From contig NZ_CP061721.1 of the NCBI RefSeq assembly GCF_014764445.1, positions 4,030,001 through 4,094,000 on the forward strand: a stretch of DNA of 64,000 nt, written 5' to 3'. Source of the stretch: Pseudarthrobacter sp. BIM B-2242 (GTDB taxonomy: Bacteria > Actinomycetota > Actinomycetes > Actinomycetales > Micrococcaceae). The notes under the pieces are model-generated. The model was not told the origin of the DNA, did not search any database, and saw nothing but the letters and a program-made list of their open reading frames with translations. The position numbers and the translations under genes are program-made. Below are positions 34,160 to 42,538 of the stretch, in pieces; the stretch's first letter is position 1, and each line of letters starts with the position of its first letter.

Positions 34160-35341
34160 ATGGACCCTCTGGCCCTGACCCTCATTGAACTGGGGGCCGT
34201 TGTGTTCTGCCTTGGCCTGTTGGCCAGGCTGGCCGGACGGATCGGAATGTCACCCATCCCCCTCTATCTCGTGGGCGGACTCGCCTTCGGTGCGGGCGGG
34301 GTGGTCAAGCTTGATGGCATGCACGAATTCGCACATTTGTCGGGCGAAATCGGCGTGATCCTGCTTTTGCTTATGCTCGGATTGGAATATACGGCTGCCG
34401 AGCTTTTCACCGGTCTGCGCAGGTCCTGGCAGGCCGGTGTTCTTGACCTGGTGCTCAATTTCCTGCCGGGTGCCGGGATCGCCGTTCTCTTGGGATGGGG
34501 CCCGGTGGGCGCCATGGTTATGGGCGGCGTGACGTACATATCGTCCTCCGGCATCGCCGCGAAGGTCATCACGGACCTGGGCCGGCTTGGCAACCGCGAA
34601 ACACCGGTGGTCCTCTCCATCCTTGTGTTCGAGGACCTGGCCATGGCCGTGTACCTGCCCATCCTCACTGCCACCCTCGCGGGCGTGAGCTTCCTGGGCG
34701 GGCTGACCACGGTAGCCATTTCACTGGCTGTGGTCACCGTTGTCCTGATGGTGGCGCTGCGGCACGGCCACCGCGTGTCCAAGGCGGTCCACAGCGAGAA
34801 CTCCGAGGTGTTCCTCCTCAACCTGCTGGGCGCGGCCTTGCTGGTGGCCGGCCTGGCATCGGCCATGCAGGTCTCGGCGGCGGTGGGTGCGTTTATGCTC
34901 GGCATCGCCATCTCCGGGGCAACAGCCCACAGCGCCACCCGCATCCTTGAGCCCCTGCGGGACCTGTTCGCCGCTATCTTCTTTGTCGCGTTCGGGCTCA
35001 ACACGGACCCTGCGTCCATCCCGCCGGTCCTGGGCTGGGCGCTCATCCTGGCCGTCATCACGGCGGCCACCAAGATGCTGACCGGCATTTGGGCGGCCAA
35101 GCAGGCAGGCATTGCCCGCCCCGGCCGGTTCCGCGCAGGCGCGGCCCTGATCGCCCGCGGCGAGTTCTCCATTGTCATCGCCGGCCTGGCCGTGGCCTCC
35201 GGTGTTGTCCCGGACGAACTCGCGGCACTTGCCACGGCCTACGTCCTGCTCATGGCCATCTTCGGTCCACTGGCCGCCCGCTACGTGGAGCCCGTGGTCA
35301 AGGCCTTCCGGCCCCCGGCCACAGAACCGGCCCGCGCATAG
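34160..35341 (+). CDS. CPA2-family cation:proton antiporter (KhtU/KefB-like membrane subunit)
   Basis: A 393-residue antiporter with about 12 spans. Family marks are LYLVGGLAFGAGG, the unwound-helix segment GVTYISSSGIAAKVITDLGRLGNRETPVVLSILVFEDLAMAVYLPIL, and GAALIARGEFSIVIAGLAVASG. It lacks the RCK domains of KefB/C, consistent with regulation by the separate TrkA-C protein encoded just upstream. Probable role: K+ (or Na+) efflux in exchange for protons. It follows the Mrp operon region, so this part of the chromosome is rich in cation/pH homeostasis genes. Confidence 0.9.
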   Translation: MDPLALTLIELGAVVFCLGLLARLAGRIGMSPIPLYLVGGLAFGAGGVVKLDGMHEFAHLSGEIGVILLLLMLGLEYTAAELFTGLRRSWQAGVLDLVLNFLPGAGIAVLLGWGPVGAMVMGGVTYISSSGIAAKVITDLGRLGNRETPVVLSILVFEDLAMAVYLPILTATLAGVSFLGGLTTVAISLAVVTVVLMVALRHGHRVSKAVHSENSEVFLLNLLGAALLVAGLASAMQVSAAVGAFMLGIAISGATAHSATRILEPLRDLFAAIFFVAFGLNTDPASIPPVLGWALILAVITAATKMLTGIWAAKQAGIARPGRFRAGAALIARGEFSIVIAGLAVASGVVPDELAALATAYVLLMAIFGPLAARYVEPVVKAFRPPATEPARA

Positions 35342-35353
35342 CTCCCCTCATCA

Positions 35354-36346
35354 TCATCGAAAGGCGACCTCTCGCCGCTGAGACCGGCGCTTAGCGCCGG
35401 GATCTCCCCGCTCGATCCGCCACCCTGCGCGAACCATGGCATCCAGCACGCGGTGCGCACACCCGTCGAAGCCCCAGGTCCGCACGTGACCTGCCGTTAC
35501 GGTCACGGACTGCCAGCCGGCTGCGGCGATCGACTCGTCCCGGCGGATGTCGGATTCGCGTTGCCGCGCCTCGAGGTGGTGCCGGCCGTCGTAATTGACG
35601 GCCACCTTGAATTTCGGAAACGCCATGTCCGGCCAGGCCAGTTCCCCGCCCGTCGGGTCAAGCACCACATAGCTCAGGGCCGGTTCCGGCAGGCCCACCC
35701 GGCCAAGAGCCAGGCGCAGGCGGGTCTCGGGTGCTGAATCGGCCCCTACCCGGCACAGTTCCAACGCCAGCCGCGCCTTCCTGATCCCCCGGACGCCCGG
35801 AGTAACAACCACCTGTTCCCGCAAATCATCGAGGGAACAGAACGCCTCTTTCCTGGGACCGAAGCTCCTCGCCTGGCTGCAGATGAAGTAGTCTCCCGCC
35901 GCCACCAGCGACTCAAAGTCCATGACCGCGGCCAGGTCCAGCCATGTCCGCGCAGGCGAGGTGACCGGGACGCCGTCGAGCATTGCCACATCCTGCGGGC
36001 GCAGGGACAGCCGGTGGCCCGCCACTCCCTTGCGCACGGGACGGGTCCGGCCGCCCGCCTTTGCCAGATGGACTGTCAGGTCATTTTGGAGGGGCAAAGG
36101 CAGCGGGCAGCCCCATAGCTGCGCGGCGGTGGCGAGGCAGCAGACTCCGCCCGGGGTCAGCGCGGACAACAGCGTGCAGGTGTGGTGAAGTGGTTGTTCC
36201 CGGCCCCAGGGGACGCGCACGCCCCGGCTGGCCACCCGGAGATCGCTCCGCCACGCACGCCCTGCCGGGACGCCGGCCTGGACTTGTTGTGCCAGGGTGA
36301 AGGAGCGTCCCGCAAGGTGGTCCGGGAGGGCTGAGGGCTGCCGCAT
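35354..36346 (-). CDS. DUF559 (VSR-like endonuclease fold) protein
   Basis: A 330-residue protein. The N-terminal two thirds resemble the winged-helix/AbiEi-like region common in actinobacterial DUF559 proteins (PSALPDHLAGRSFTLAQQVQAGV; VTSPARTWLDLAAVMDFESLVAAGD). The C-terminal third is a PD-(D/E)XK-like DUF559 domain (ELAWPDMAFPKFKVAVNYDGRHHLEARQRESDIRRDESIAAAGW). The last ~18 residues, after RAGWRIERG, are encoded by DNA that is part of a repeat also found upstream of the gene. The ATG at 36346 gives the usual N-terminus; a GTG at 36424 would add 26 residues. Function is unproven; nuclease or toxin-like roles are guesses. Confidence 0.72.
   Translation of the reverse strand: MRQPSALPDHLAGRSFTLAQQVQAGVPAGRAWRSDLRVASRGVRVPWGREQPLHHTCTLLSALTPGGVCCLATAAQLWGCPLPLPLQNDLTVHLAKAGGRTRPVRKGVAGHRLSLRPQDVAMLDGVPVTSPARTWLDLAAVMDFESLVAAGDYFICSQARSFGPRKEAFCSLDDLREQVVVTPGVRGIRKARLALELCRVGADSAPETRLRLALGRVGLPEPALSYVVLDPTGGELAWPDMAFPKFKVAVNYDGRHHLEARQRESDIRRDESIAAAGWQSVTVTAGHVRTWGFDGCAHRVLDAMVRAGWRIERGDPGAKRRSQRREVAFR
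35357..35400 (-). repeat. Inverted repeat copy at the 3' end of the DUF559 gene
   Basis: 35357-35374 read on the minus strand is CGAGAGGTCGCCTTTCGA, which differs at three positions from CGAGACGTCGCCCCTCGA found twice on the other side of the gene. Next to it 35384-35400 is a perfect palindrome, CCGGCGCTTAGCGCCGG. Both lie within the last codons of the DUF559 gene, and the palindrome may also end transcription of the convergent genes. Confidence 0.75.
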
Positions 36347-36439
36347 GACCCATTGTTGGCACAGCCGCGGCGGGACCCTGCGGTTATCCACAGTGTGGAG
36401 GAGCAGTGCAGGGTTCGCCGCCACATCGACCGGCTAGAT

Positions 36440-36508
36440 CTCGGCACTAAACCGGGGCTTTAGCGCCGAGACGTCGCCCCTCGAGGCACCCGAGACGTCG
36501 CCCCTCGA
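36440..36508 (+). repeat. Hairpin and two direct repeats upstream of the DUF559 gene
   Basis: 36440-36472 forms a long hairpin: TCTCGGCACTAAA pairs with TTTAGCGCCGAGA with one mismatch. CGAGACGTCGCCCCTCGA follows at 36467-36484 and again at 36491-36508, a 24-nt period. The same motif sits in inverted orientation at 35357-35374. Confidence 0.8.
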
Positions 36509-36533
36509 CGTAGAAGTCCCCGAAGGAGCCCGG

Positions 36534-37109
36534 CTAAATCTCCGTGCGGTGGAAGTTCAGGTGGCTCCGGCTGGCGGTCGGACCGCGCTGGCCCTGGTAG
36601 CGGTTGCCGTAGTCGCCCGAGCCGTAGGGGTGCTCGGCAGCAGAGGTCAGGCGGAAGAAGCACAGCTGGCCGATCTTCATGCCCGGCCACAGCTTGATGG
36701 GCAGGGTGGCCATGTTGGACAGCTCCAGCGTGACGTGGCCGGAAAATCCGGGGTCGATGAACCCGGCAGTGGAGTGAGTCAGCAGGCCCAGGCGGCCCAG
36801 GGATGACTTTCCCTCAAGCCGCGCGGCGATATCCACCGGCAAGGTGACGGTCTCGTAGGTGGAGCCCAGGACAAATTCGCCGGGGTGCAGGATGAATGCC
36901 TCACCGCGTTCAACTTCCACCAGCCGGGTCAGCTCAGGCTGCTCTTCCGCGGGGTCGATATGGGCGTACTTGTGGTTGTCGAAAAGCCGGAAAAACCGGT
37001 CGATCCGTACGTCCACCGACGATGGCTGGACCATCGCGGAATCGTAAGGTTCGAGGACAATCCGTTGGGAGTCTATTTCGGCACGAATATCGCGGTCACT
37101 GATCAGCAC
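36534..37109 (-). CDS. dcd: dCTP deaminase
   Basis: A 191-residue trimeric enzyme that deaminates dCTP to dUTP (or directly to dUMP in the bifunctional form known in mycobacteria). The active-site region [30 protein letters not shown] contains the catalytic glutamate, and [14 protein letters not shown] and [12 protein letters not shown] are conserved. The GTG at 37109 gives the family N-terminus ([11 protein letters not shown]). GGGAGG is only 1 nt from it, but TAATTT (37117-37122) stands 7 nt upstream, as expected for a leaderless message. Confidence 0.95.
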   Translation of the reverse strand: MLISDRDIRAEIDSQRIVLEPYDSAMVQPSSVDVRIDRFFRLFDNHKYAHIDPAEEQPELTRLVEVERGEAFILHPGEFVLGSTYETVTLPVDIAARLEGKSSLGRLGLLTHSTAGFIDPGFSGHVTLELSNMATLPIKLWPGMKIGQLCFFRLTSAAEHPYGSGDYGNRYQGQRGPTASRSHLNFHRTEI

Positions 37110-37252
37110 GCCTCCCAAATTACTATGCGTTGTCCACAGGGCACATTCTTTCGTTGTTGCTGTCGCCTAGTGGGGCTAATGTTGCCTCAGAATGACAGCC
37201 GCCGGATGGTCTCCCGGCCGGTACAACTGAACTGAACTGATCTGGGGTTGGT

Positions 37253-38971
37253 TTGAGAAAATTTGCGGCGCCTGCCGTTGTGGCAATGCTGTGCGCCCTC
37301 GCTCTGGTGTCCCCTGCCGCGGGCCTGTATCACGGCCCGCCCGGGCACCAGCCGTCAGCCGCTGCAGTCAGCGCAACAGGGCCGCGAAGCGTGACCCTGG
37401 GTGCTGCAGGAACGGCCGACGACGCCGGCTCACCCGGAGCGGACACCGGCACCGGATCCCCGCTCGCCCCTGCCGTGGAACCTGTGATCACGCGGGCGTC
37501 GCCCGCGGGGGACCAAACCCCGGCCGGCACAACAGCGGCACAATCGGCCGAAGTGACAGCCCCGGTGACCACATCCTCCGAACCCCTGCCGCCCGAGGCG
37601 CCTTCCATCCCGCCGCTCTGGGCCCCCGAGGACGAGCTGGCACAGAACAACACCCTGGTTCCCGCCCCGCAGACCTTCGCCGCAGAGTCCCCCGCCTCCG
37701 AGGGACTTGCCACCGAAGCGCTGGTCCCGGACAGCAACGCGGCCGCCATCCTGACAGTCTTCAACAAAATCAATGAGTACCGGGTGGCAAACAAGCTGGC
37801 GCCGGTCAAGTACCACCCCACGGTGGCAGGGCTGGCGCAGGAGTGGTCCAACAGCATCGCCTCCCGCGACGTCATCGAGCACCGCGCGAGTTTCTGGACC
37901 GACGCCCGTGCCATGAGTCCGAGCAGCGCGGGCGAGGTGATCGCCATCCGCACAGACCGCGATGCAGCGCTGCTGGTGGAGTGGTGGAAGGGATCACCGG
38001 GCCACAACGCCATGTTGCTCGATCCGCGGTTCAACGTCATGGGCGCGGGAATCTCCTACACGGACAGCCTGTACAGGATCTGGGGCGTGGTGAACTTCTT
38101 CGGCTACACCACGCTCCCGGCCGGTACCGTGTCCTCGCCCGGCGGCAGCACCAGCGGCACAGTCTTCCCTCCAGCCACGCCGACCATGTGCGATCCGACC
38201 GTCAAGCACATGCCGCCAACACTGGATCTGAGCAGCGCGGCAATCACCAGCGCCGCCGACCTCGTCTCCGTGAATACAGGCGGCGAGCTCATCAACCGCC
38301 CCTCCACCGGGAACAGGACGTACGGCCCCGCAAAGGTCATCGACTCCTTCTTCAGCAACGTCAAGGAAGTCTTCGTCACCGACTGGGACCGTAACGGTAC
38401 CTACGACATCCTCGCCCAGTGGAACGACGGCCGGCTGACGCTTCATCCCGGGTATGCGGGCGGCGGCTTCGGCGCTGCGGTCACTCTCGGCCAGTCCGGC
38501 TGGGCCGGCCTGACCCTCGCCGTCGGGGGCTGGTGCGCCAACAACCGCCTACCGCAACTCGTCGCCCTGGACACGTCAGGCAACCTGTGGCTCTACCCGA
38601 ACGCCGGCATGGGAGACATGTCCTCCCGCACGCTGATGGCCGGCGCGGTAGCGGCCACCAGGCTGGCGATGGTGGACTACGACGCCGACGGTTTCCAGGA
38701 CATCCTGGCAAGAAGGTCCGACGGCGTGGTGCAGCTTTACCGCGGCGCCGGAACACCGGCGCCGCGCGCCGAAGCCCGGCCCACGGTCGCCACCGGGTGG
38801 GGGGATGTTACCGGCATCCGGCCACTGCGGGACGTCACCGGCCTGAACTCGACCGGGGTGGCGCTGCGCCGCGCGAATGACGTGGTGCAGTACTGGGACC
38901 TGACCGGCGGAACCCTTGCATCGCCGTCGAACATTCCTGGAACCTGGGCGGGCCAGCGGCTGGCGCAGTAG
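37253..38971 (+). CDS. Secreted CAP-domain protein with FG-GAP/VCBS-type repeats
   Basis: A 572-residue exported protein. Residues 1-25 are a signal peptide (RKFAAPAVVAMLCALALVSPAAG). A Pro/Thr/Ala-rich stretch to about residue 155 is likely an extended linker. Residues about 165-285 are a CAP/SCP domain (ILTVFNKINEYRVANKLAPVKYHPTVAGLAQEWSNSIA; GEVIAIRTDRDAALLVEWWKGSPGHNAMLLDPRFNVMGAGI). The C-terminal third has FG-GAP-like repeats with Asp-rich loops (DWDRNGTYDILAQW; DYDADGFQDILARR). The start is a TTG at 37253 without a clear ribosome site. Function unknown; cell-surface role inferred. Confidence 0.82.
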   Translation: MRKFAAPAVVAMLCALALVSPAAGLYHGPPGHQPSAAAVSATGPRSVTLGAAGTADDAGSPGADTGTGSPLAPAVEPVITRASPAGDQTPAGTTAAQSAEVTAPVTTSSEPLPPEAPSIPPLWAPEDELAQNNTLVPAPQTFAAESPASEGLATEALVPDSNAAAILTVFNKINEYRVANKLAPVKYHPTVAGLAQEWSNSIASRDVIEHRASFWTDARAMSPSSAGEVIAIRTDRDAALLVEWWKGSPGHNAMLLDPRFNVMGAGISYTDSLYRIWGVVNFFGYTTLPAGTVSSPGGSTSGTVFPPATPTMCDPTVKHMPPTLDLSSAAITSAADLVSVNTGGELINRPSTGNRTYGPAKVIDSFFSNVKEVFVTDWDRNGTYDILAQWNDGRLTLHPGYAGGGFGAAVTLGQSGWAGLTLAVGGWCANNRLPQLVALDTSGNLWLYPNAGMGDMSSRTLMAGAVAATRLAMVDYDADGFQDILARRSDGVVQLYRGAGTPAPRAEARPTVATGWGDVTGIRPLRDVTGLNSTGVALRRANDVVQYWDLTGGTLASPSNIPGTWAGQRLAQ

Positions 38972-39026
38972 TTGCCGGGCACCGGCTGGCCAGCGAACGG
39001 TGCCGGAAGCCGGAGAAAGCGGGAAA

Positions 39027-39060
39027 CTAGGCGGCTGAGCGGACTAGGCGGCTGAGCGGA
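39027..39060. repeat. 17-bp tandem duplication
   Basis: CTAGGCGGCTGAGCGGA occurs twice without a gap (39027-39043 and 39044-39060). The second copy contains the stop codon and last codons of the SRPBCC gene. It looks like a recent slippage event. Confidence 0.9.
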
Positions 39061-39487
39061 CTGCCAGCACGTCCTTGAGACGCTCCAGCTGGACCACCTC
39101 AGCCTTCATGGCCCGCTGGATGCCTGTGTTAATCAGGCCGAGGAGGCCCTTGGGCTGGTAGTCGAGGGCGAACCGCACGCGGGTTCCTGCCGGTTCAGTG
39201 CTCAGGTAATACCCGCCGGAGGGTCGCGACTGCCCGGCGATGGTCTGGAAGCGGATTTCTGCACCGGGCCTGGCCTCGGTGATTTCGAAGTCGGCCGCAA
39301 CCGTGAGCCCGGCCCGGCCCGCCACGGTCTGGCGATACACCGCACCCTTGGTCTGTGCAGGGCCGGATGCCAGGCTGATGCTGCGGATGCCGGTGCGCCA
39401 CTGCGGCAGGTTCATGCCGTCGATCAGGAAGCTGTAGACGTCCATGGCGTCACGCGGAATGAGTACCTCGTGTTCTGCAAATGCCAT
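39044..39487 (-). CDS. SRPBCC-family protein
   Basis: A 147-residue START/SRPBCC-fold protein, a hydrophobic-ligand-binding scaffold. The pattern HEVLIPRDAMDVYSFLIDGMNLPQWRTGIRSISLASG, then YYLSTEPAGTRVRFALDYQPKGLLGLI, and a long C-terminal helix is typical of the polyketide-cyclase-like subgroup. The ligand is unknown. AAGGA lies 8 nt before the ATG. A second, shorter SRPBCC protein lies on the other side of the tRNA gene. Confidence 0.82.
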   Translation of the reverse strand: MAFAEHEVLIPRDAMDVYSFLIDGMNLPQWRTGIRSISLASGPAQTKGAVYRQTVAGRAGLTVAADFEITEARPGAEIRFQTIAGQSRPSGGYYLSTEPAGTRVRFALDYQPKGLLGLINTGIQRAMKAEVVQLERLKDVLAVRSAA

Positions 39488-39741
39488 GGGAAAGATCCTT
39501 TGGGTAGCGTCGGGCCAGCGGTGATAGCCCGCCCCACCCCCATGACACTGCAGCTAACGGGTTCACAGTAGCCAGTGGCTTTGGCCCGCACGCGGCAACG
39601 GGCGGGGCCGTTATTGAAGAGTTACTGGATGACGCCGCGCGGCAGGATCTAAGGCAGACACGGTCCGCCCCTCGGGCACCGTTGCCGGCTCAGGGACGCA
39701 ACTGCGCTAAGCTAAGTTCTGCCCCGCGCACACGGGGCCAC
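39488..39741. other. Intergenic region upstream of tRNA-Gly
   Basis: 254 nt between the SRPBCC gene and the tRNA. It must hold the divergent promoters. CCCCGCG and ACGGGGCCACGCGG just before the tRNA are GC-rich, but I see no clear ORF or other conserved RNA. Confidence 0.5.
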
Positions 39742-39815
39742 GCGGCTGTAGCTCAATGGTAGAGCGCTAGCTTCCCAAGCTTGATACGCGGGTTCGATTC
39801 CCGTCAGCCGCTCCA
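39742..39815 (+). tRNA. tRNA-Gly (anticodon CCC)
   Basis: A complete cloverleaf with encoded CCA. The acceptor stem GCGGCTG pairs with CAGCCGC; D-arm GCTC...GAGC; anticodon loop TTCCCAA with anticodon CCC, reading GGG; T-stem GCGGG/CCCGT with loop TTCGATT. The anticodon stem CTAGC/GCTTG has one T-T mismatch. The final CCA is at 39813-39815. Confidence 0.96.
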
Positions 39816-39838
39816 ATGACAGGCAGATTCCGCCGTCT

Positions 39839-40216
39839 TCAGACGTTCTTCGCCTTCCTGACCGCACGCTCCACAGCCTTCTTCAGCGCCGCCAACCGGG
39901 CCGCCTCCTGCTTCCGATAGGCACCCTCCTTGGCCGCGGAAAACATCCGGCCCAGCCCCTTTGGGGTGTACTGCGCGGTGACAGTCAGCCGCGTGCTGTC
40001 TGCAACCGGGTACACCACGCACGTGCACGTCATCGTCTCAGCGCGGGTCTCATGGGTCTCGGTCCAGGAGCGGTCCTGCACCTCGTCCTGGACGTGCACG
40101 GGAACCCCCTCCTGCCCGGGAACGGCGGCGCGCGCCTCACCGTCCACGCAAAACGCGTAGACCTCCTGCCGTCCACAGGGGATAAGGACGGTACTTTCGA
40201 TCGTGATGGATCCCAT
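39839..40216 (-). CDS. SRPBCC-like small protein
   Basis: A 125-residue protein that looks like a short SRPBCC/START-fold member: N-terminal IESTVLIPCGRQEVYAFCVDG, a central beta-rich part (TCTCVVYPVADSTRLTVTAQYTPKGLGRMFSAA) and a basic C-terminal helix (RLAALKKAVERAVRKAKNV). It resembles the first SRPBCC protein at 39044-39487 in its TPKGL segment, suggesting distant relatedness. No ligand or activity can be assigned. Confidence 0.68.
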   Translation of the reverse strand: MGSITIESTVLIPCGRQEVYAFCVDGEARAAVPGQEGVPVHVQDEVQDRSWTETHETRAETMTCTCVVYPVADSTRLTVTAQYTPKGLGRMFSAAKEGAYRKQEAARLAALKKAVERAVRKAKNV

Positions 40217-40441
40217 GGTGCTGTTCCCGTAATTCCGCAGGGTCTGCCCGGCGCAGAGCCCAGAGCGTCATTTTCACACCGGCAACGCCACGGCACAATT
40301 ACCGACGCGCCCCTCGCCTCCGGGCGGCGCGCCGCCTCCGGGCAGGGCCCGCCACTGCGCAGATTGCGCAACCGGTGCGTTAGGTCCCCACGTGTATCGT
40401 CAGAAGTCAGGAACCTCTTCGGTTCCGCTACAGGAGCAATC

Positions 40442-41587
40442 ATGGCTGACAAGCTGACCCTGGGCGTACTGGCATCAACCCGGAAACCGGACGAACGCCG
40501 CCTCCCCATCCATCCCCTGCACTTCGAACGCATCGCCCCGGAACTGCGCCGGCACATCATCCTGGAGCAGGGCTACGGCGAGCGCTTCGGCGTCTCGGAT
40601 GACCACCTCTCCACCCTCGTCGGCAGAGTGGACACCAAGGAAGCGCTGCTGGCGGAGGCCGACGTCGTGCTCCTGCCCAAACCGCAGCCGGAAGACCTTG
40701 CCGAACTGCGCGACGGCCAGGTCCTCTGGGGCTGGCCGCACTGCGTCCAGGACCGCGCCATCACCCAGCTTGCCATCGACAAAAAGCTCACCCTCGTTGC
40801 CTTTGAGGCCATGAACCACTGGGCGAGCGACGGCGGTTTCGGCCTGCACGTGTTCCACAAGAACAACGAACTCGCCGGGTACTGTTCGGTGCTGCATGCC
40901 CTCTCGCTGACGGGCTCAACCGGGGATTACGGGCGCCGTCTCAGTGCCGTGGTGATCGGTTTCGGTGCCACTGCCCGCGGTGCTGTGACCGCGCTGAACG
41001 CGCACGGCATCCATGACGTCCAGGTGCTGACCAACCGCGGAGTCGCCGCGGTGGGTGCCCCCATCCACTCGGTCAACATCGTGCAGTTTGATCACGACGA
41101 CGAGGCCCCCTTCCTGAGCCAGGTCATCACCGAACGGGGCCGGGTTCCGCTCGCGCCGTTCCTGGCCGAAAGCGACATTGTGGTCAACTGCACGCTGCAG
41201 GATCCGAACAATCCGCTGACGTACCTGCGGACCGAGGACCTGGCGGCATTTGCTCCGGGCAGCCTGATCGTGGACGTTTCGTGCGATGAGGGCATGGGCT
41301 TCAGCTGGGCGCGCTCCACCACGTTCGCCGAGCCCATGTTCACCATCGGCGACCACATCAACTACTACGCCGTGGACCATAGCCCGTCCTACCTGTGGAA
41401 TTCGGCCACCTGGGAGATCAGCCAGGCGCTCCTGCCCTTCCTGGAGACGGTCATCAGCGGACCCGATGCCTGGGACGGAAACGAGACCATCGCCCGGGCC
41501 ATCGAAATCCGCGAAGGTGTAGTCCTGAACAAGGACGTGCTGGAGTTCCAGCAGCGCCAGGCCGAGTACCCGCACCTGCCTGCTTAG
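40442..41587 (+). CDS. N5-(carboxyethyl)ornithine synthase-like dehydrogenase
   Basis: A 381-residue enzyme related to alanine dehydrogenase and saccharopine dehydrogenase, matching N5-(carboxyethyl)ornithine synthase, which reductively joins pyruvate and ornithine using NADPH. Segments include ASTRKPDERRLPIHPLHFERI, LEQGYGERFGVSD, the Rossmann stretch SAVVIGFGATARGAVTALNAHGI, and DVSCDEGMGFSWARSTTFAEPMF. CAGGAG lies six nucleotides before the ATG. The NmrA-like gene follows after 16 nt and may be co-transcribed. Physiological substrate is not established for actinobacteria. Confidence 0.82.
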   Translation: MADKLTLGVLASTRKPDERRLPIHPLHFERIAPELRRHIILEQGYGERFGVSDDHLSTLVGRVDTKEALLAEADVVLLPKPQPEDLAELRDGQVLWGWPHCVQDRAITQLAIDKKLTLVAFEAMNHWASDGGFGLHVFHKNNELAGYCSVLHALSLTGSTGDYGRRLSAVVIGFGATARGAVTALNAHGIHDVQVLTNRGVAAVGAPIHSVNIVQFDHDDEAPFLSQVITERGRVPLAPFLAESDIVVNCTLQDPNNPLTYLRTEDLAAFAPGSLIVDVSCDEGMGFSWARSTTFAEPMFTIGDHINYYAVDHSPSYLWNSATWEISQALLPFLETVISGPDAWDGNETIARAIEIREGVVLNKDVLEFQQRQAEYPHLPA

Positions 41588-41603
41588 CCGAAAGGGTCCG
41601 GCC

Positions 41604-42485
41604 GTGATTCTGCTGGCAGGCGGTACCGGGACCCTCGGCGGCGTCCTGGTCCACACCCTGCGGGACGCCAACATGCCGTTCCGGGTCCTCACCCGGAGCA
41701 GCCACCGCGCCGCGTCACTCAAGGTGGCCGGACTCGACGTTGTCATTGGGGATGCCGCGAACCCTGCGGACCTGACCCGCGCGCTCAGCGGCTGCACCGC
41801 CGTCGTGTCCGCCATCAGTGGCTTCGGCCCGCAGTCCGGAAGCACGCCCCCGGCCGTGGACCGCGACGCCAACATCAACCTGATGGAGTCCGCCGAGCGG
41901 GCCGGCGTCAGGCAGTTTATCCATTTCTCCATGCACGGGGCGTCGCCGTCCCACCCCCTGGAAGTGGCGCGGATGAAATACGCGGCGGAGCAACGGCTCA
42001 TGGCCGGGAGACTGGACTGGGCCGTCATCCGGCCCACCACCATCCTGGAAACGTACACGGCGATCATGGGTGATTCGCTGCGGAAAAGCGGGGTTGCCGT
42101 GGTCTTCGGACACGGGGACAACCCGGTCAATTTCGTCAGTGCCCTGGACCTGGCCGGCGCGGTGGTGCTCGCCCTTCGAGGCGGCCTGGGAAACCAGGCG
42201 GTGGACGTCGGCGGGCCGGACAACATGCCGCTGAACGAACTTGCGGCCCTCCTCATCGAACGCAACGGCCGCGGGCGGGCCGTCCATATTCCGCTGCCGC
42301 TGCTCCGGGCCGCCGCGGAAGGGGCACGGCTGGTGGCACCGTCCTGGGGCCGGGTCCTGGGTGGAGCCGTCCATCTGGGCGCCGCCGACATGACCTTCGA
42401 CGCGGCCCCCGAACGGATCAGGCTGCCCGGCGTCCCGTTCACCCCGGTCCGCGAGGCGCTGGCCGTTGCGGACCGGCCCGCCTAG
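41604..42485 (+). CDS. NmrA-like NAD(P)-binding protein (atypical SDR)
   Basis: A 293-residue Rossmann-fold protein of the atypical short-chain dehydrogenase/NmrA group. The dinucleotide-binding motif ILLAGGTGTLGGVLVHTL starts at the N-terminus; VVIGDAANPADLTRALSGCTAVVSAISGFGP is the following nucleotide-proximal strand; FIHFSMHGASPSHPLEVARMKYAAEQ replaces the classical catalytic YxxxK. Such proteins act as redox sensors or sugar/quinone reductases. The GTG start has AAAGGG upstream. Confidence 0.82.
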   Translation: MILLAGGTGTLGGVLVHTLRDANMPFRVLTRSSHRAASLKVAGLDVVIGDAANPADLTRALSGCTAVVSAISGFGPQSGSTPPAVDRDANINLMESAERAGVRQFIHFSMHGASPSHPLEVARMKYAAEQRLMAGRLDWAVIRPTTILETYTAIMGDSLRKSGVAVVFGHGDNPVNFVSALDLAGAVVLALRGGLGNQAVDVGGPDNMPLNELAALLIERNGRGRAVHIPLPLLRAAAEGARLVAPSWGRVLGGAVHLGAADMTFDAAPERIRLPGVPFTPVREALAVADRPA

Positions 42486-42538
42486 GTTTCCGCATCCGCG
42501 GATGGTCCGGTCGGCGGAGAGGCCAGGCCAGGGAGCGG

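Noticed and set aside
40052..40441. Upstream extension of the carboxyethylornithine synthase-like gene
   Set aside because: The first part is antisense to the small SRPBCC gene. The ATG at 40442 has a CAGGAG site and matches the family start.
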